Notes: generated by a model from the letters alone, not told the origin. A DNA stretch of 64,000 nucleotides from Catellatospora sichuanensis (GCF_007483665.1 NZ_ML660185.1:162178-226177); one strand, 5' to 3'. Counted from the first letter of the stretch, positions 32,065 through 40,393 are shown. Translations and numbers: made by a program.

Positions 32065-33144
32065 ATGAAACTCCGTCGCGCCCTCGTGGCGCTGCTGACC
32101 GCGGTCGGCGCCGCAGCCGTCGTGTCGGCTCCGGCCGCGCACGCCGCCACGCCCGACCGCTGGGCGTTCGCGTTCATGAACAACCCCGTCCCGCCGGCCG
32201 GCTTCCTGATGGACCCGACCCGGCAGTGGAAGAGCGACAACATCCCGAACAGCACGGTCAGCCCGCTCGTGGTCGGCCGCTACCGGGTGAGGTTCCCGAG
32301 CATCGCCTCGGCCAACGGCGTCGCCCACGTCACCGCCGTCGCGGGCGACCCGCGCTGGTGCCAGGTCTGGAACCACTACGCCTCCGGCGCCGACCAGATC
32401 GTCGAGGTGCAGTGCTACAAGTACGCCGGCGCGGTGATCACGCCAGACTGGTCGGCGTTCACGGTCATGTATTCGACCAGCTCCGGGCTGCTCGCCGGGC
32501 CTGGCACGTACGCCTACGTGCAGGGCAAGTCGACCGGCGGCACCAACACGTCGTACAACCCGGTCGGGGGCGTCAACACGGTCGCCCACGGCGGCATCGG
32601 CACGGGTGTCTACAAGGTCTGGCTGCCCGGCGTCAGCACCGGGTTGCAGGACGGCAACCTGCAGTTGACCGCGCAGCACCCGAACAGCCCGCGCCGCTGC
32701 AAGATCGACAACTGGATCCCCGGCGGGGCCGGGCTGGACATCGTCGTGCGCTGCTACGACCACACCGGAGCGCCCGCCGACAGCTGGTTCGACCTGACCT
32801 ACCACCGCGCGCGCTCCGTGTACGGAGCTTTCAACCCGCCGAAGTACTTCGCCTACCTGTGGACCCCCGGGTTCCCCGGACCATCCGATTACAACTCGGT
32901 CGGCTCGATCAACACACTGTCCGGTGCGGGGCCGGGACTGCAGTACGTCGAGTTCCACAAGGTCGGATTCCGCGAGGGTCACGTGCAGGTCAGCGGATAC
33001 CGCAGCGGCGCGAGCTACTGCAACCTGCAGAACGTCTGGATGCTCTCCGGCAGCGTCGTGATCGTCCGAAACGTCATCTGCTGGACCGCCGCCGGTGCTC
33101 CGGTGAGCCCGGAGTTCTTCATCAGCTACAGCTCCCGGGTCTGA
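32065..33144 (+). CDS. Secreted protein with three roughly 100-residue repeats
   Basis: I do not recognise a named family. A Sec signal peptide (1-28, '...VVSAPAAHAA') precedes three tandem repeats (about 32-140, 146-250 and 258-358). Each runs from an aromatic 'AYV/AYL' strand through 'VNTV/INTL', then a 'GVYKVWLPGV'-like strand, and ends in a cysteine pair: C99/C117, C212/C230 and C319/C339. The pairs presumably form one disulphide per repeat. The spacing 'C-x(17-19)-C' and all-beta character suggest small beta-sandwich or trefoil-like binding domains. It is divergent from the CBM2 hydrolase and may share its upstream region, so a role on polysaccharide or cell surface is possible but unproven. 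Confidence 0.8.
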   Translation: MKLRRALVALLTAVGAAAVVSAPAAHAATPDRWAFAFMNNPVPPAGFLMDPTRQWKSDNIPNSTVSPLVVGRYRVRFPSIASANGVAHVTAVAGDPRWCQVWNHYASGADQIVEVQCYKYAGAVITPDWSAFTVMYSTSSGLLAGPGTYAYVQGKSTGGTNTSYNPVGGVNTVAHGGIGTGVYKVWLPGVSTGLQDGNLQLTAQHPNSPRRCKIDNWIPGGAGLDIVVRCYDHTGAPADSWFDLTYHRARSVYGAFNPPKYFAYLWTPGFPGPSDYNSVGSINTLSGAGPGLQYVEFHKVGFREGHVQVSGYRSGASYCNLQNVWMLSGSVVIVRNVICWTAAGAPVSPEFFISYSSRV

Positions 33145-33150
33145 TCCGGG

Positions 33151-33192
33151 GGTCGTCCGGTGGCCGGCCGCCCGGCAGGCCACCGGACGACC
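33151..33192. terminator. Hairpin terminator
   Basis: GGTCGTCCGGTGGCC (33151-33165) and GGCCACCGGACGACC (33178-33192) form a perfect 15-bp stem, loop 12, immediately after the three-repeat protein gene. Confidence 0.65.
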
Positions 33193-33258
33193 GGGTCGCA
33201 TGACGACTGTTGATCGCCCGATCGCATATGGCCGCCGGACGTGCAGCCCTGCGCTGGT

Positions 33259-33612
33259 TCAGGTCCTGGACGGGGAAGGTGTCGGCACGGCCGGTGGCGC
33301 GGGCGTCACCGGCGGTGGCTTGGGCGGCACCACGGGCGGCACCGGGGCCGGTGGCGGCGGGAACTGCCGGTCGCGGTCGTACCACTCGGGGCGCTCGTGC
33401 CATCGGTCGCGGTCATCGTGCCAACCATGCTCCATGCGCTCGTGGCGTACGGCGTGGGCCGCCGCGACCAGGGCCGCGCCGACGCATCCAGTCAGGCAGG
33501 AGCCGGCCAGGAACGCTCCGACCAGTGCGAGAGCGAACCTTCCGGACGAGTCGCGCCTGGCCGGGCGTTCCGCGACAGGCTCGTCGGCGGTCGTGCCGGG
33601 CTCATCGGTCAT
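33259..33612 (-). CDS. Small membrane protein with proline-rich tail
   Basis: The 117-residue protein has a charged N-terminus (1-24), one hydrophobic helix ('FALALVGAFLAGSCLTGCVGAALVAAAHAV', about 26-55), a segment rich in Trp, His, Asp and Arg ('HGWHDDRDRWHERPEWYDRDRQF') and a long proline-rich tail. This layout is common for actinobacterial envelope proteins of unknown function. The start has a GGAGGT ribosome-binding site. No enzymatic motif is seen. Confidence 0.65.
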   Translation of the reverse strand: MTDEPGTTADEPVAERPARRDSSGRFALALVGAFLAGSCLTGCVGAALVAAAHAVRHERMEHGWHDDRDRWHERPEWYDRDRQFPPPPAPVPPVVPPKPPPVTPAPPAVPTPSPSRT

Positions 33613-33739
33613 ACCTCCATCGTGGGGCAGATCGGTCGCCAGGTCAGGCGGCGTCGCGAGATGGCCTGGGATTCAGTGCCTGGTGTGGCGTGATGCGACC
33701 AGCGTGACGGCGACTGCTTCCCGCCGCCGCGCCGTCCGC

Positions 33740-34062
33740 GGGCGTGTTCCTCATCGCGTGTGTGCCGGGGAGCAGGAATGCGGCGAGGAACGTGACGGCC
33801 GGCAGCGCCGGCGGGCGGCTGCCGAGATTGCGGGTCAGGCCCGCGCCGCCGGCTGGCCAGGATCGGGCCGCCGACCGCGGACAGGCCCATGACCGGCCCG
33901 AACGCGCCGCAGGCCGCGCCCGCCTCCTTGGGCGGGAACATCCCCCTGATCATGCCGGACCCTGCGGAAGCAGCACGGCTCTGAGCAGGCCCGGCAGCAC
34001 GCGGGCGCCGATGAGCAGCTCGCCCGCTACCTGCCCGCGCGGGCTGAGCCGCTCGGCCGCCC
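33740..34062 (-). pseudogene. Remnant of an EmrB/QacA-type MFS drug exporter
   Basis: Three consecutive minus-strand frames each carry a recognisable piece of a 14-helix MFS exporter. These are 'GELLIGARVLPGLLRAVLLPQG' (about 34031-33953), then 'GMIRGMFPPKEAGAACGAFGPVMGLSAVGGPILA' (about 33947-33850), then 'VTFLAAFLLPGTHA' (about 33800-33757). The order and spacing match the family, whose members read 'ARxxQGxGxAxLxPQ...FPPKExGxAFGxFGPVMGLxAVGGPxLG'. The first piece runs into a stop, the second is frame-shifted, and the gene lacks both ends. It is an inactivated, truncated copy. Confidence 0.7.
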
Positions 34063-34431
34063 GGCGAGCCATCGAACACATCGGACACGCTACGGATTCC
34101 GCCGGTCGGCGCAGGGCTGTCGGACCGGGCCGTGCGGGCCGTCTAGCGGCGGCGATGAAGCCGCATGCCAACTTCGCCCTCGTTCCGGTGCCTGCTCACG
34201 GCCGTCTAACGCCATGCCGGTAAAAGGGCGTATGGTGTGAACGTCGCCCGGGTCCCCGGTGGCCGCCTTCCGCCGCCGCCGATGCACGACCCGCTGTCCG
34301 GCCGGAATCCGCCCCGCACGCCGCATCTGCGGCGGTCCCCGGCACGACGGTCGTCGCCACCGCAGGTCCTCCCTTGTGCGCGTACGCCGCGGGAGCGTGA
34401 TTCACCGTCAAAGTTAAGGAACGTGAGTGCG
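34063..34431. other. Gene-poor interval upstream of the DoxX gene
   Basis: No credible coding region, RNA gene or repeat was found here. The last 40 bases contain the AAGGAA-type ribosome-binding site of the following gene, and the rest may include its promoter. Part of the sequence may be further decayed MFS gene. Confidence 0.5.
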
Positions 34432-35085
34432 ATGGACGACATCGCCGACAATCACGACCGCACCAACGGCACCACGATGCCGAGCATGGGTCCGCTCGCG
34501 ACGGTGCCGGACACCGCCGCCCGCAGGGCCGCCGACAGCAGGTACCCGGCCCCGGCCGCCAAGCATGCACTGCCGACCGTCCCGCCTGCACCCCTGGAAC
34601 CCTCCGCCGCTGCACGTTACCTGCTCGCCGGCATCCGGATCGCCCTCGGCTGGATCTTCCTCTGGGCCTTCCTGGACAAGCTGTTCGGCTGGGGATCCGC
34701 CACCCCGCCGGCGAAGTCCGTGCTCAACGGCGGCAGCCCCACCGAGGGCTTCCTCTCCTCCGCGAAGGGCCCGTTCAGCGGATTCTTCCAGTCGATCGCC
34801 GGCGGCCTCGTGACCGACCTGCTGTTCATGGCCGCGCTGCTCGCCATCGGCGGTGCCCTGATCCTGGGCATCGGCATGCGACTCGCCGCGGCCGCAGGCG
34901 CCGTCCTGACCGTCCTGATGTGGGCCGCGGTCCTCCCCCCGACCAACAACCCGTTCCTGGACGAACACCTCGTCTACGCGGCGATCCTGATCGTCCTGGC
35001 CCTGCTCGGCGCAGGTGACACCCTCGGCCTCGGCAAGGGCTGGGCCGCTACATCGCTGGTGCGGCGAGCCGGCTGGCTCCGGTAG
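34432..35085 (+). CDS. DoxX family membrane protein with long N-terminal tail
   Basis: The 217-residue protein has a soluble, Ala/Pro-rich N-terminal tail (1-60) and four membrane helices: 'YLLAGIRIALGWIFLWAFLDKLFGWG', 'LVTDLLFMAALLAIGGALILGIGMRLAAAAGAVLTVLMWAAVL' (two helices) and 'LVYAAILIVLALLGAGDTLGLG'. A hydrophilic loop ('PPAKSVLNGGSPTEGFLSSAKGPFSGFFQSIA') follows the first helix. This arrangement is the DoxX/thiosulphate:quinone oxidoreductase-subunit-like family. A GTG at 34423 is an alternative start. It precedes the SigB-type sigma gene by 127 bp on the same strand, so stress control is plausible. Confidence 0.82.
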   Translation: MDDIADNHDRTNGTTMPSMGPLATVPDTAARRAADSRYPAPAAKHALPTVPPAPLEPSAAARYLLAGIRIALGWIFLWAFLDKLFGWGSATPPAKSVLNGGSPTEGFLSSAKGPFSGFFQSIAGGLVTDLLFMAALLAIGGALILGIGMRLAAAAGAVLTVLMWAAVLPPTNNPFLDEHLVYAAILIVLALLGAGDTLGLGKGWAATSLVRRAGWLR

Positions 35086-35212
35086 GCGCGCCGGCGCGGC
35101 CGCCGTTCACCACACCGCATTCCTGACTCGCCGAGCGCGTCGGGCGTCGCCACGCCGGCGGCGCCCGGCCCGCGCTGCGCTGCCACCTGAACGATGGGTC
35201 GAAAGGTCGAAG

Positions 35213-36076
35213 ATGGTCGCCACCGTGCACGTCACCGCCGAACCGTTCCGACCGCCGGAGAAGACCGATCGCTGGCAGCCGCTGCCACGGCTTCGCAGCG
35301 CCACCATGGCAGCACCCCTGGCCGGGCCGGGCGAAACCGATCCTCTGCTGGTGTCCCTGCACGCCATGCCTGTCGGAGACCCGGCCCGGGCCGTTGCGCG
35401 CGACAGGGCCATCGAGTGGTATCTGCCCATGGCCGGCCACCTGGCACGCCGGTTCCGGAACCACAGCGAACCCCTCGACGACATCACCCAGGCCGCGGTC
35501 ATCGGGCTGATCAAAGCGATCGACAGGTACGACCCCGGCCGCGGTGTGCCCTTCGTCAGCTTCGCGTTCCCCACCGTCCTCGGCGAGATCCGGCGGCACT
35601 TCCGGGACGCCACCTGGGACATCCGGGTGCCGCGCCGCATCCAGGAGCTGTATCGAGAGCTCGCCAAGGTGACCGATCAGCTGACCCGCGAGCTGCAGCG
35701 CTCGCCGAGCACGGTGCTGGTGGCCCAGCGGCTCGGGGTCAGCGAGCGGGAAGTGGGCGTGGTCCGCCTGGCCGCCCACTCCTACCGGCTGCTGTCGCTG
35801 GACCAGCCGCGAAGCGACGGCGACTGGGACGGCGACGGGGACGGGCAGCTGGCCGACCTGCTCGGCGTGGCGGATCCCGCCCTGACGGCGGTCGAGAACA
35901 GGATGCTGTTGCGGCACCGTCTGTCCCGCCTGTCCGAGCGCGACCGGCGCATCATTCTGATGCGTTTCGACGCGGAGTTGACGCAGGCGCAGATCGCGGC
36001 AGAGCTGGGCGTGTCGCAGATGCACATCTCGAGGCTGCTGTCCCGCACGCTGTCCCGGCTGCGACTGATGAGATGA
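35213..36076 (+). CDS. SigB/SigF/SigG family RNA polymerase sigma factor
   Basis: This 287-residue group 3 sigma factor has sigma-2 'YLPMAGHLARRFRNHSEPLDDITQAAVIGLIKAIDRYDPGRGVPFVSFAFPTVLGEIRRHFRD', sigma-3 'VPRRIQELYRELAKVTDQLTRELQRSPSTVLVAQRLGVSEREV' and sigma-4 'LSERDRRIILMRFDAELTQAQIAAELGVSQMHISRLLSRTLSRLR'. Such factors direct general stress or development genes and are held by RsbW-type anti-sigma kinases. An RsbW-like gene and a stressosome operon lie 7-13 kb away. An acidic 'DGDWDGDGDGQ' insert between sigma-3 and sigma-4 is unusual. The ATG at 35213 has a GAAAGG site; upstream in-frame codons look non-coding. Confidence 0.93.
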   Translation: MVATVHVTAEPFRPPEKTDRWQPLPRLRSATMAAPLAGPGETDPLLVSLHAMPVGDPARAVARDRAIEWYLPMAGHLARRFRNHSEPLDDITQAAVIGLIKAIDRYDPGRGVPFVSFAFPTVLGEIRRHFRDATWDIRVPRRIQELYRELAKVTDQLTRELQRSPSTVLVAQRLGVSEREVGVVRLAAHSYRLLSLDQPRSDGDWDGDGDGQLADLLGVADPALTAVENRMLLRHRLSRLSERDRRIILMRFDAELTQAQIAAELGVSQMHISRLLSRTLSRLRLMR

Positions 36077-36093
36077 CGCCGGCCGCCCTCGGG

Positions 36094-36618
36094 CTACACC
36101 GCGGTTCGTCTGCGCTTCGGCGGTCGGCTGCGGGGCACCCGTCCCTCGGCGGGCAGCCCCAGCGCCTCGCGCTCCGCCGCGGTCAACATACGTTTGCCGG
36201 GTGACGAGACCGGAGGTGCCGGCGGTGCCGCTGCCGGCTCCTCCGTCTCCGCCACGGGAGCGCCCTTCGACTTCTTCGGCCGGGCGGCCGTGGACGGCTT
36301 GGCCGTGGTCGCCACCCGCACACGCTCGGTCTCCCCGGCGAGGCTGATCAGCTTGCGCACCCGCGGCACCGTCGCGAGGTTCGTCTTGGCGGCCGCCTCG
36401 GCCACCGGCATGCCGGAGATCACGAGGTCGGCCACGGCGCGGCCGCGCTCGCGCTGGATCGCCGCGACGATGCCGTCGAACAGGACCTGCTGGTGCGTGA
36501 GGTCGGCGTAGCGCTGCAGCGGGTCGGGCTCGCTCAACGCGTACGCGCAGAGATTGCGCACCATCCCCTCGATCTCGGCGGCGGTGGCGGTGTATCCCTC
36601 GGTCGTCGGGTCGGGCAT
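36094..36618 (-). CDS. Hypothetical protein with HTH-like core and basic tail
   Basis: I do not recognise a family. The 174-residue protein has a helical N-terminal half ('ATAAEIEGMVRNLCAYALSEPDPLQRYADLTHQQVLFDGIVAAIQRERGRAVADLVISGMPVAEAAAKTNLATVPRVRKLISLAG') in which 'VADLVISGMPVAEAAAKTNLATVPRVRKLI' reads like a helix-turn-helix. A low-complexity linker and a strongly basic C-terminus ('RVPRSRPPKRRRTAV') follow. DNA binding is plausible. The start has an AAGGAG site. It converges on the sigma gene, 17 bp away. Confidence 0.7.
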   Translation of the reverse strand: MPDPTTEGYTATAAEIEGMVRNLCAYALSEPDPLQRYADLTHQQVLFDGIVAAIQRERGRAVADLVISGMPVAEAAAKTNLATVPRVRKLISLAGETERVRVATTAKPSTAARPKKSKGAPVAETEEPAAAPPAPPVSSPGKRMLTAAEREALGLPAEGRVPRSRPPKRRRTAV

Positions 36619-36764
36619 CGTCGGCTCCTTTCACCGCGCGACGGCGAGTCCTCGTCCGGCGGCGAAGGGACTGTATCGGCAACCGCCGACCTTGAGCGAG
36701 TGCCTGCCGGCGACGGCGATAGCCCCGTCGCCGGGCGTACCCGCCGAGCCGGGGGAGCATCCGG

Positions 36765-37541
36765 TCAGCGCGCGATCATTCCCGCCGAGAGGTCGACGTC
36801 GGCGCCGGTCATGCCGGGCATGCGCAGGATGGCGACCACGGCCGCGCCCACCTCCTCCTCGGTGACCATGCGCTGCAGGGCGGCCCGGGAGACGAACGCG
36901 TGCTCGGCCTCGGCTTCGGTGACGCCGGTGCGCTGCGCCTCCAGCCGGAAGTTGCGCGCCATGCGCGGGCCTGCGACCGGCCCGGGGGACAGGCTGTTCA
37001 CGGCCACGCCCAGCGTGCCGACCTCGTGCGCCAGGGTGACGGTCAGCCCCAGCACCGCCATCTTGGACGCCGTGTACGGGGTGCGCCGCGCCAGCGGCCG
37101 TTTGCCGCTCACCGAAGCGATGTTGATCACGTCGCCTCGCCCGGCGGTGGTCATGGCGGGCAGGAACGCCCGGCACATCAGGTACACGCCCCGCACGTTG
37201 ACGGCGAACACCTCGTCCCAGTCGTCGGGCTCGATGTCGACCAGCGCGTCGACCGGCCCGGCGATCCCCGCGTTGTTGACCAGAATGGACACCTGCTCGT
37301 CGGCCAGCTCGTCGCGCAGCGCCGCGACGGAGTCCGGACGGGACGTGTCGCACACCGCGACCCGCACCCCTGCCGGGGCCAGCTCGGCCGCGACGGCGTC
37401 GAGCGTCGCGCGGGTGCGCCCGGTCAGCACGACCCGCGCCCCGGCGGCCGACAGCGCGTGCGCGATGGCTCGGCCGAGCCCGTTGCCCGCGCCGGTCACC
37501 AGCGCGGTGCGCCCGGCGACGTGATCGGCCGCCGCGCTCAT
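36765..37541 (-). CDS. SDR family NAD(P)-dependent oxidoreductase
   Basis: The 258-residue classical short-chain dehydrogenase has cofactor motif 'TGAGNGLGRA' (about 15-24), 'NNAGIAG' and catalytic 'YTASK' with an upstream Ser in 'NIASVSG'. 'SLSPGPVAGPRM' matches the PG motif. An Ala/Arg pattern after beta-2 ('LTGRTRA') suggests NADP preference. Its ATG overlaps the stop of the HisD-like gene by 4 bases, so the two are translationally coupled. A two-dehydrogenase pair of this type could oxidise a polyol or diol stepwise; the substrate is unknown. Confidence 0.9.
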   Translation of the reverse strand: MSAAADHVAGRTALVTGAGNGLGRAIAHALSAAGARVVLTGRTRATLDAVAAELAPAGVRVAVCDTSRPDSVAALRDELADEQVSILVNNAGIAGPVDALVDIEPDDWDEVFAVNVRGVYLMCRAFLPAMTTAGRGDVINIASVSGKRPLARRTPYTASKMAVLGLTVTLAHEVGTLGVAVNSLSPGPVAGPRMARNFRLEAQRTGVTEAEAEHAFVSRAALQRMVTEEEVGAAVVAILRMPGMTGADVDLSAGMIAR

Positions 37542-38848
37542 GCCGCCGCCTGCGCGGGCGCCCACGGCAGCGGGTCGCCGGCGTACTTCGCCGCGCGTAC
37601 GTCGCCGGAGCGCGCGTGGCCCTCGAACAGCTCCACCCGGCTGGCCCGGCCGCACAGCCGGCCGAGCTCGGCGCTCGCGGCGGGATCGACGACCTCCTGG
37701 TAGGTGACCGTCTTGAGATACCGGCCGACCCACAGCCCACCCGTGTGCCGCGCGCCGTGGCGGGTCGGCAGCGTGTGGTTGGTGCCGATGACCTTGTCGC
37801 CGTACGAGACGCAGGTGCCCTCGCCGAGGAACAGCGCGCCGTAGTTGCGCATCCGGTCCAGCGCCTCCCGGGGCCGTCGGGTGAGGACTTGCACGTGCTC
37901 GCTGGCGAAGTCGTCGGCCAGCGCGTACGCCTCGGCGAGGTCCTCGACGACGATCACCTGGCCGTGGTCGCGCCAGGCCGGGCCCGCGAAGTCGCGCGTC
38001 GGCATGTCCGCCAGGATCCGCTCGACGTGCCCGACGACCTCCCGGGCCAGCGCGTCCGACGTGGTGATGAGCACTGCGGGCGAGTCGGGGCCGTGTTCGG
38101 CCTGGCTGAGCAGGTCCACCGCGACGACGAACGGGTCGGCCGCGCCGTCCGCGACGATCAGGATCTCGGTCGGCCCGGCCAGCAGGTCGATGCCGACCTC
38201 GCCGAACAGCTGCCGCTTGGCCTCGGCGACGTACGCGTTGCCGGGGCCGGTCAGCATGTCGACGGCGTCGATCGCCGCGGTGCCCAGCGCCATCGCGGCC
38301 ACCGCCTGCACGCCGCCGAGCAGGTAGATCTCGTCCGCGCCGGCCAGGTGCATCGCGGCCACGGTCGCCGCGGGCACCTGCCCGCGGATCGGCGGCGTGC
38401 ACGCGGCGACTCGGCCGACCCCGGCCACCTTCGCCGTCACGATCGTCATGTGCGCGGAGGCGACCAGCGGATAGCGGCCGCCGGGGATGTACGCCCCGGC
38501 CGCCTCCACCGGGATGCTCCGCTGGCCGAGAAGCACTCCGGGCGACGTCTCGACCTCGAAGTCGTGCAGCGACGCGCGCTGGTGCCGGGCGAACGCGCGC
38601 ACGTTGCCCTGCACGGTGAGGATGTCGTCGACGACCTGGTCGGGCACCGTCGCCACGATCGCGGCGACCTCCGCCGGGTCGAGCCGGAAGTGCTCGGGTT
38701 CCCAGCCGTCGAAACGGCGGGAGTATTCGCGCACCGCCTCGTCGCCGCGGGCGCGGACGTCGGCGATGACGGCGGCGACGGTCGCTCCGACCTCGGGATC
38801 GACCGTGCGGTTCGACGCCTTCACGGCGCGTTTGACGTGGACCGGCAT
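37538..38848 (-). CDS. Histidinol dehydrogenase-like enzyme (HisD family paralogue)
   Basis: The 436-residue protein carries the HisD fold and motifs: 'GQRSIPVEAAGAYIPGGRYPLVASAHMTIVTAKVAGVGRVAACTPP', 'VDMLTGPGNAYVAEAKRQLFG.VGIDLLAGPTEILIVAD', 'LLSQAEHGPDSPAVL' and 'SYGDKVIGTNHTLPTRHGARHTGGL'. No other his genes adjoin it; instead it is coupled to an SDR gene. This context resembles HisD-type dehydrogenases acting on other primary alcohols, such as sulphopropanediol dehydrogenase HpsN, rather than histidine synthesis (inference). The ATG at 38848 has an AGGAGC site. A 19-bp palindrome about 110 bp upstream is a likely operator. Confidence 0.88.
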   Translation of the reverse strand: MPVHVKRAVKASNRTVDPEVGATVAAVIADVRARGDEAVREYSRRFDGWEPEHFRLDPAEVAAIVATVPDQVVDDILTVQGNVRAFARHQRASLHDFEVETSPGVLLGQRSIPVEAAGAYIPGGRYPLVASAHMTIVTAKVAGVGRVAACTPPIRGQVPAATVAAMHLAGADEIYLLGGVQAVAAMALGTAAIDAVDMLTGPGNAYVAEAKRQLFGEVGIDLLAGPTEILIVADGAADPFVVAVDLLSQAEHGPDSPAVLITTSDALAREVVGHVERILADMPTRDFAGPAWRDHGQVIVVEDLAEAYALADDFASEHVQVLTRRPREALDRMRNYGALFLGEGTCVSYGDKVIGTNHTLPTRHGARHTGGLWVGRYLKTVTYQEVVDPAASAELGRLCGRASRVELFEGHARSGDVRAAKYAGDPLPWAPAQAAA

Positions 38849-38957
38849 GAGCGCTCCTGCACGGGCGGGCGGCGTGGGCAAAGTGAGTCTGTTGCGGCAC
38901 TGCGGGATGGTCAATCAGCCGATGTCCCGCTTGTCCCGCCGACCTGTTTGCCGCATT

Positions 38958-38976
38958 ATGGAAACACTGTTTCCAT
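38958..38976. promoter_or_regulatory. 19-bp palindromic operator upstream of the HisD/SDR pair
   Basis: ATGGAAACACTGTTTCCAT has 9-bp perfect arms around one central base. The TGGAAA/TTTCCA half-sites resemble IclR-family operators. No regulator gene is adjacent, so the regulator is encoded elsewhere. Confidence 0.55.
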
Positions 38977-39033
38977 CCTCGTCCGGGTGAGGGTGCCGCT
39001 CCGGTATCGCGCCCGACCGCGGTGCCGCGGGTG

Positions 39034-39067
39034 CCGCCCTCCCGGTTTCGGCAGTCCGGGAGGGCGG
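39034..39067. terminator. Hairpin terminator after the GH12 gene
   Basis: CCGCCCTCCCGG (39034-39045) and CCGGGAGGGCGG (39056-39067) form a perfect 12-bp stem with a 10-base loop, 23 bp beyond the minus-strand GH12 stop. Confidence 0.6.
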
Positions 39068-39089
39068 GGTCACGGGCGTCGGGCGGAGG

Positions 39090-40286
39090 TCAGCCCAGGC
39101 GCCACTGCTGGTTGCCGCCCAGCGGATTGCCGCAGTCCCAGATCTGCAGCCGGGTCCCGTTGGCGGTGCCGAACTCGATCGCGTCCAGGCACTTGCCGGA
39201 GTTCGGGTTGACGATCGAGCCGTTGCCGTTGACCACCCACTGCTGGGCGCCGTTGTTCAGGCAGGTCCACAACTGCACGGCCGCGCCGTTGTTGGTGCGC
39301 CCGCCGGAAACGTCCAGGCACTTGCCCGAGTCTAGGCTGACGAAGGTGTTGCCGACCCGGCGCCAGCGCTGGTTGTTGTTGTTCGGGAAGCAGTCGTAGA
39401 GCTGCACCGGGGTGCCGTCGGTCTTGCCCCAGCCCGCCACGTCGACGCACCGGTTGGACGCCGCGCCGCGGATCACCGAGACGTCGCCGCCCCCGCCCCC
39501 GCCGCCGCCCGAGGCATTGCCGTCGACGTTGAAGTCGAACAGGTTCACGGCCAGGCCCGCGCCGCCGATCCAGGGTTCGAAGCCGGCCTGCACGCTGGTC
39601 ATGTACCAGGCTGTATCGATCTTCCCGCGGCTGACCGAGTCGTTGATGAACGCCTTCAGGCTGAAGTTGGCGAACGTGTTGCCGGGCGCGGTCCGCACGT
39701 ACGAGATGACGTTCCAGCCGATGTTGCCGAACCAGACGTCCCAGGTGCCGCCCTCGAGATTGACGGTGGCGATGCGGCTGCCGATGGGCTGCGGCCGGCC
39801 GCGGTGGTTGGTCCAGATCATCAGCTCGGCGCCGTAGTTCTGCCCGGCCGGGTTCGGGTTGGCGTCGAACCACAGGTCGAACGCCGTGTCCCACTCGCCG
39901 GAGTTCGGCGTGCTGATGTTGAAGGTCGCCCGCGGGTTGTTCAGCGAGCTGACCCGGGCGGGCAGGCCGCTGTTCGCGGTGCAGGCGCCGTAGTGGCAGC
40001 CCGCGTAGATGGACGGGTACGACGCCGGGGGGCCGTTGGTGGCGTTGTTGTGGTCGGCCCGGGTGACGGTGAACCCGGCGCTGGACACGTCGATGCACTG
40101 GGCCGTGCTCGCGCCCCAGCGGTTGTTCTGCACGATGTACCTGCCGCCCTGGACGGGGGCGGTGCCGTACTGGTCGCAGATGACCGGGGCGGCGGCGGCC
40201 GGCGCGGCCCCGGCGGACAGCAGCGCGGCTGCCACGGCGGTGCCGAGTGCGGCGGTGACGGCGATCGGGCGGAGTCGCCACTTCAT
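39090..40286 (-). CDS. Secreted GH12 endoglucanase-type enzyme with CBM13
   Basis: The 398-residue protein has a signal peptide (about 1-33), a GH12 beta-jelly-roll catalytic domain (about 36-256), a Gly-rich linker ('NASGGGGGGGGD') and a ricin-type CBM13 (about 268-398 with three QLYDC/QLWTC/QIWDC-like repeats). 'GAELMIWTNHRG' supplies the predicted nucleophile E154 and 'SVQAGFEPW' the acid/base E237. GH12 enzymes cleave beta-1,4-glucan or xyloglucan with retention. The start has an AAGGAG site. A near-perfect CebR-type operator lies 28 bp upstream, consistent with induction by cello-oligosaccharides. Confidence 0.92.
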   Translation of the reverse strand: MKWRLRPIAVTAALGTAVAAALLSAGAAPAAAAPVICDQYGTAPVQGGRYIVQNNRWGASTAQCIDVSSAGFTVTRADHNNATNGPPASYPSIYAGCHYGACTANSGLPARVSSLNNPRATFNISTPNSGEWDTAFDLWFDANPNPAGQNYGAELMIWTNHRGRPQPIGSRIATVNLEGGTWDVWFGNIGWNVISYVRTAPGNTFANFSLKAFINDSVSRGKIDTAWYMTSVQAGFEPWIGGAGLAVNLFDFNVDGNASGGGGGGGGDVSVIRGAASNRCVDVAGWGKTDGTPVQLYDCFPNNNNQRWRRVGNTFVSLDSGKCLDVSGGRTNNGAAVQLWTCLNNGAQQWVVNGNGSIVNPNSGKCLDAIEFGTANGTRLQIWDCGNPLGGNQQWRLG

Positions 40287-40310
40287 ACGGGTTCTCCTTG
40301 GCGCGGATCG

Positions 40311-40330
40311 CCGTGGGAGGGCTCCCACGG
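40311..40330. promoter_or_regulatory. CebR-like operator upstream of GH12
   Basis: CCGTGGGAGGGCTCCCACGG has 9-bp arms around a central GG. Its core TGGGAGGGCTCCCA (40314-40327) matches 13 of 14 bases of the CebR operator TGGGAGCGCTCCCA. A second, unrelated palindrome GTTTCGAAAC lies upstream at 40373-40382. Confidence 0.7.
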
Positions 40331-40393
40331 ACTGCGGTCAGCCTCCATCCGCGACCCGCGATACATCAATCAGTTTCGAAACCTCGGCGCGTC

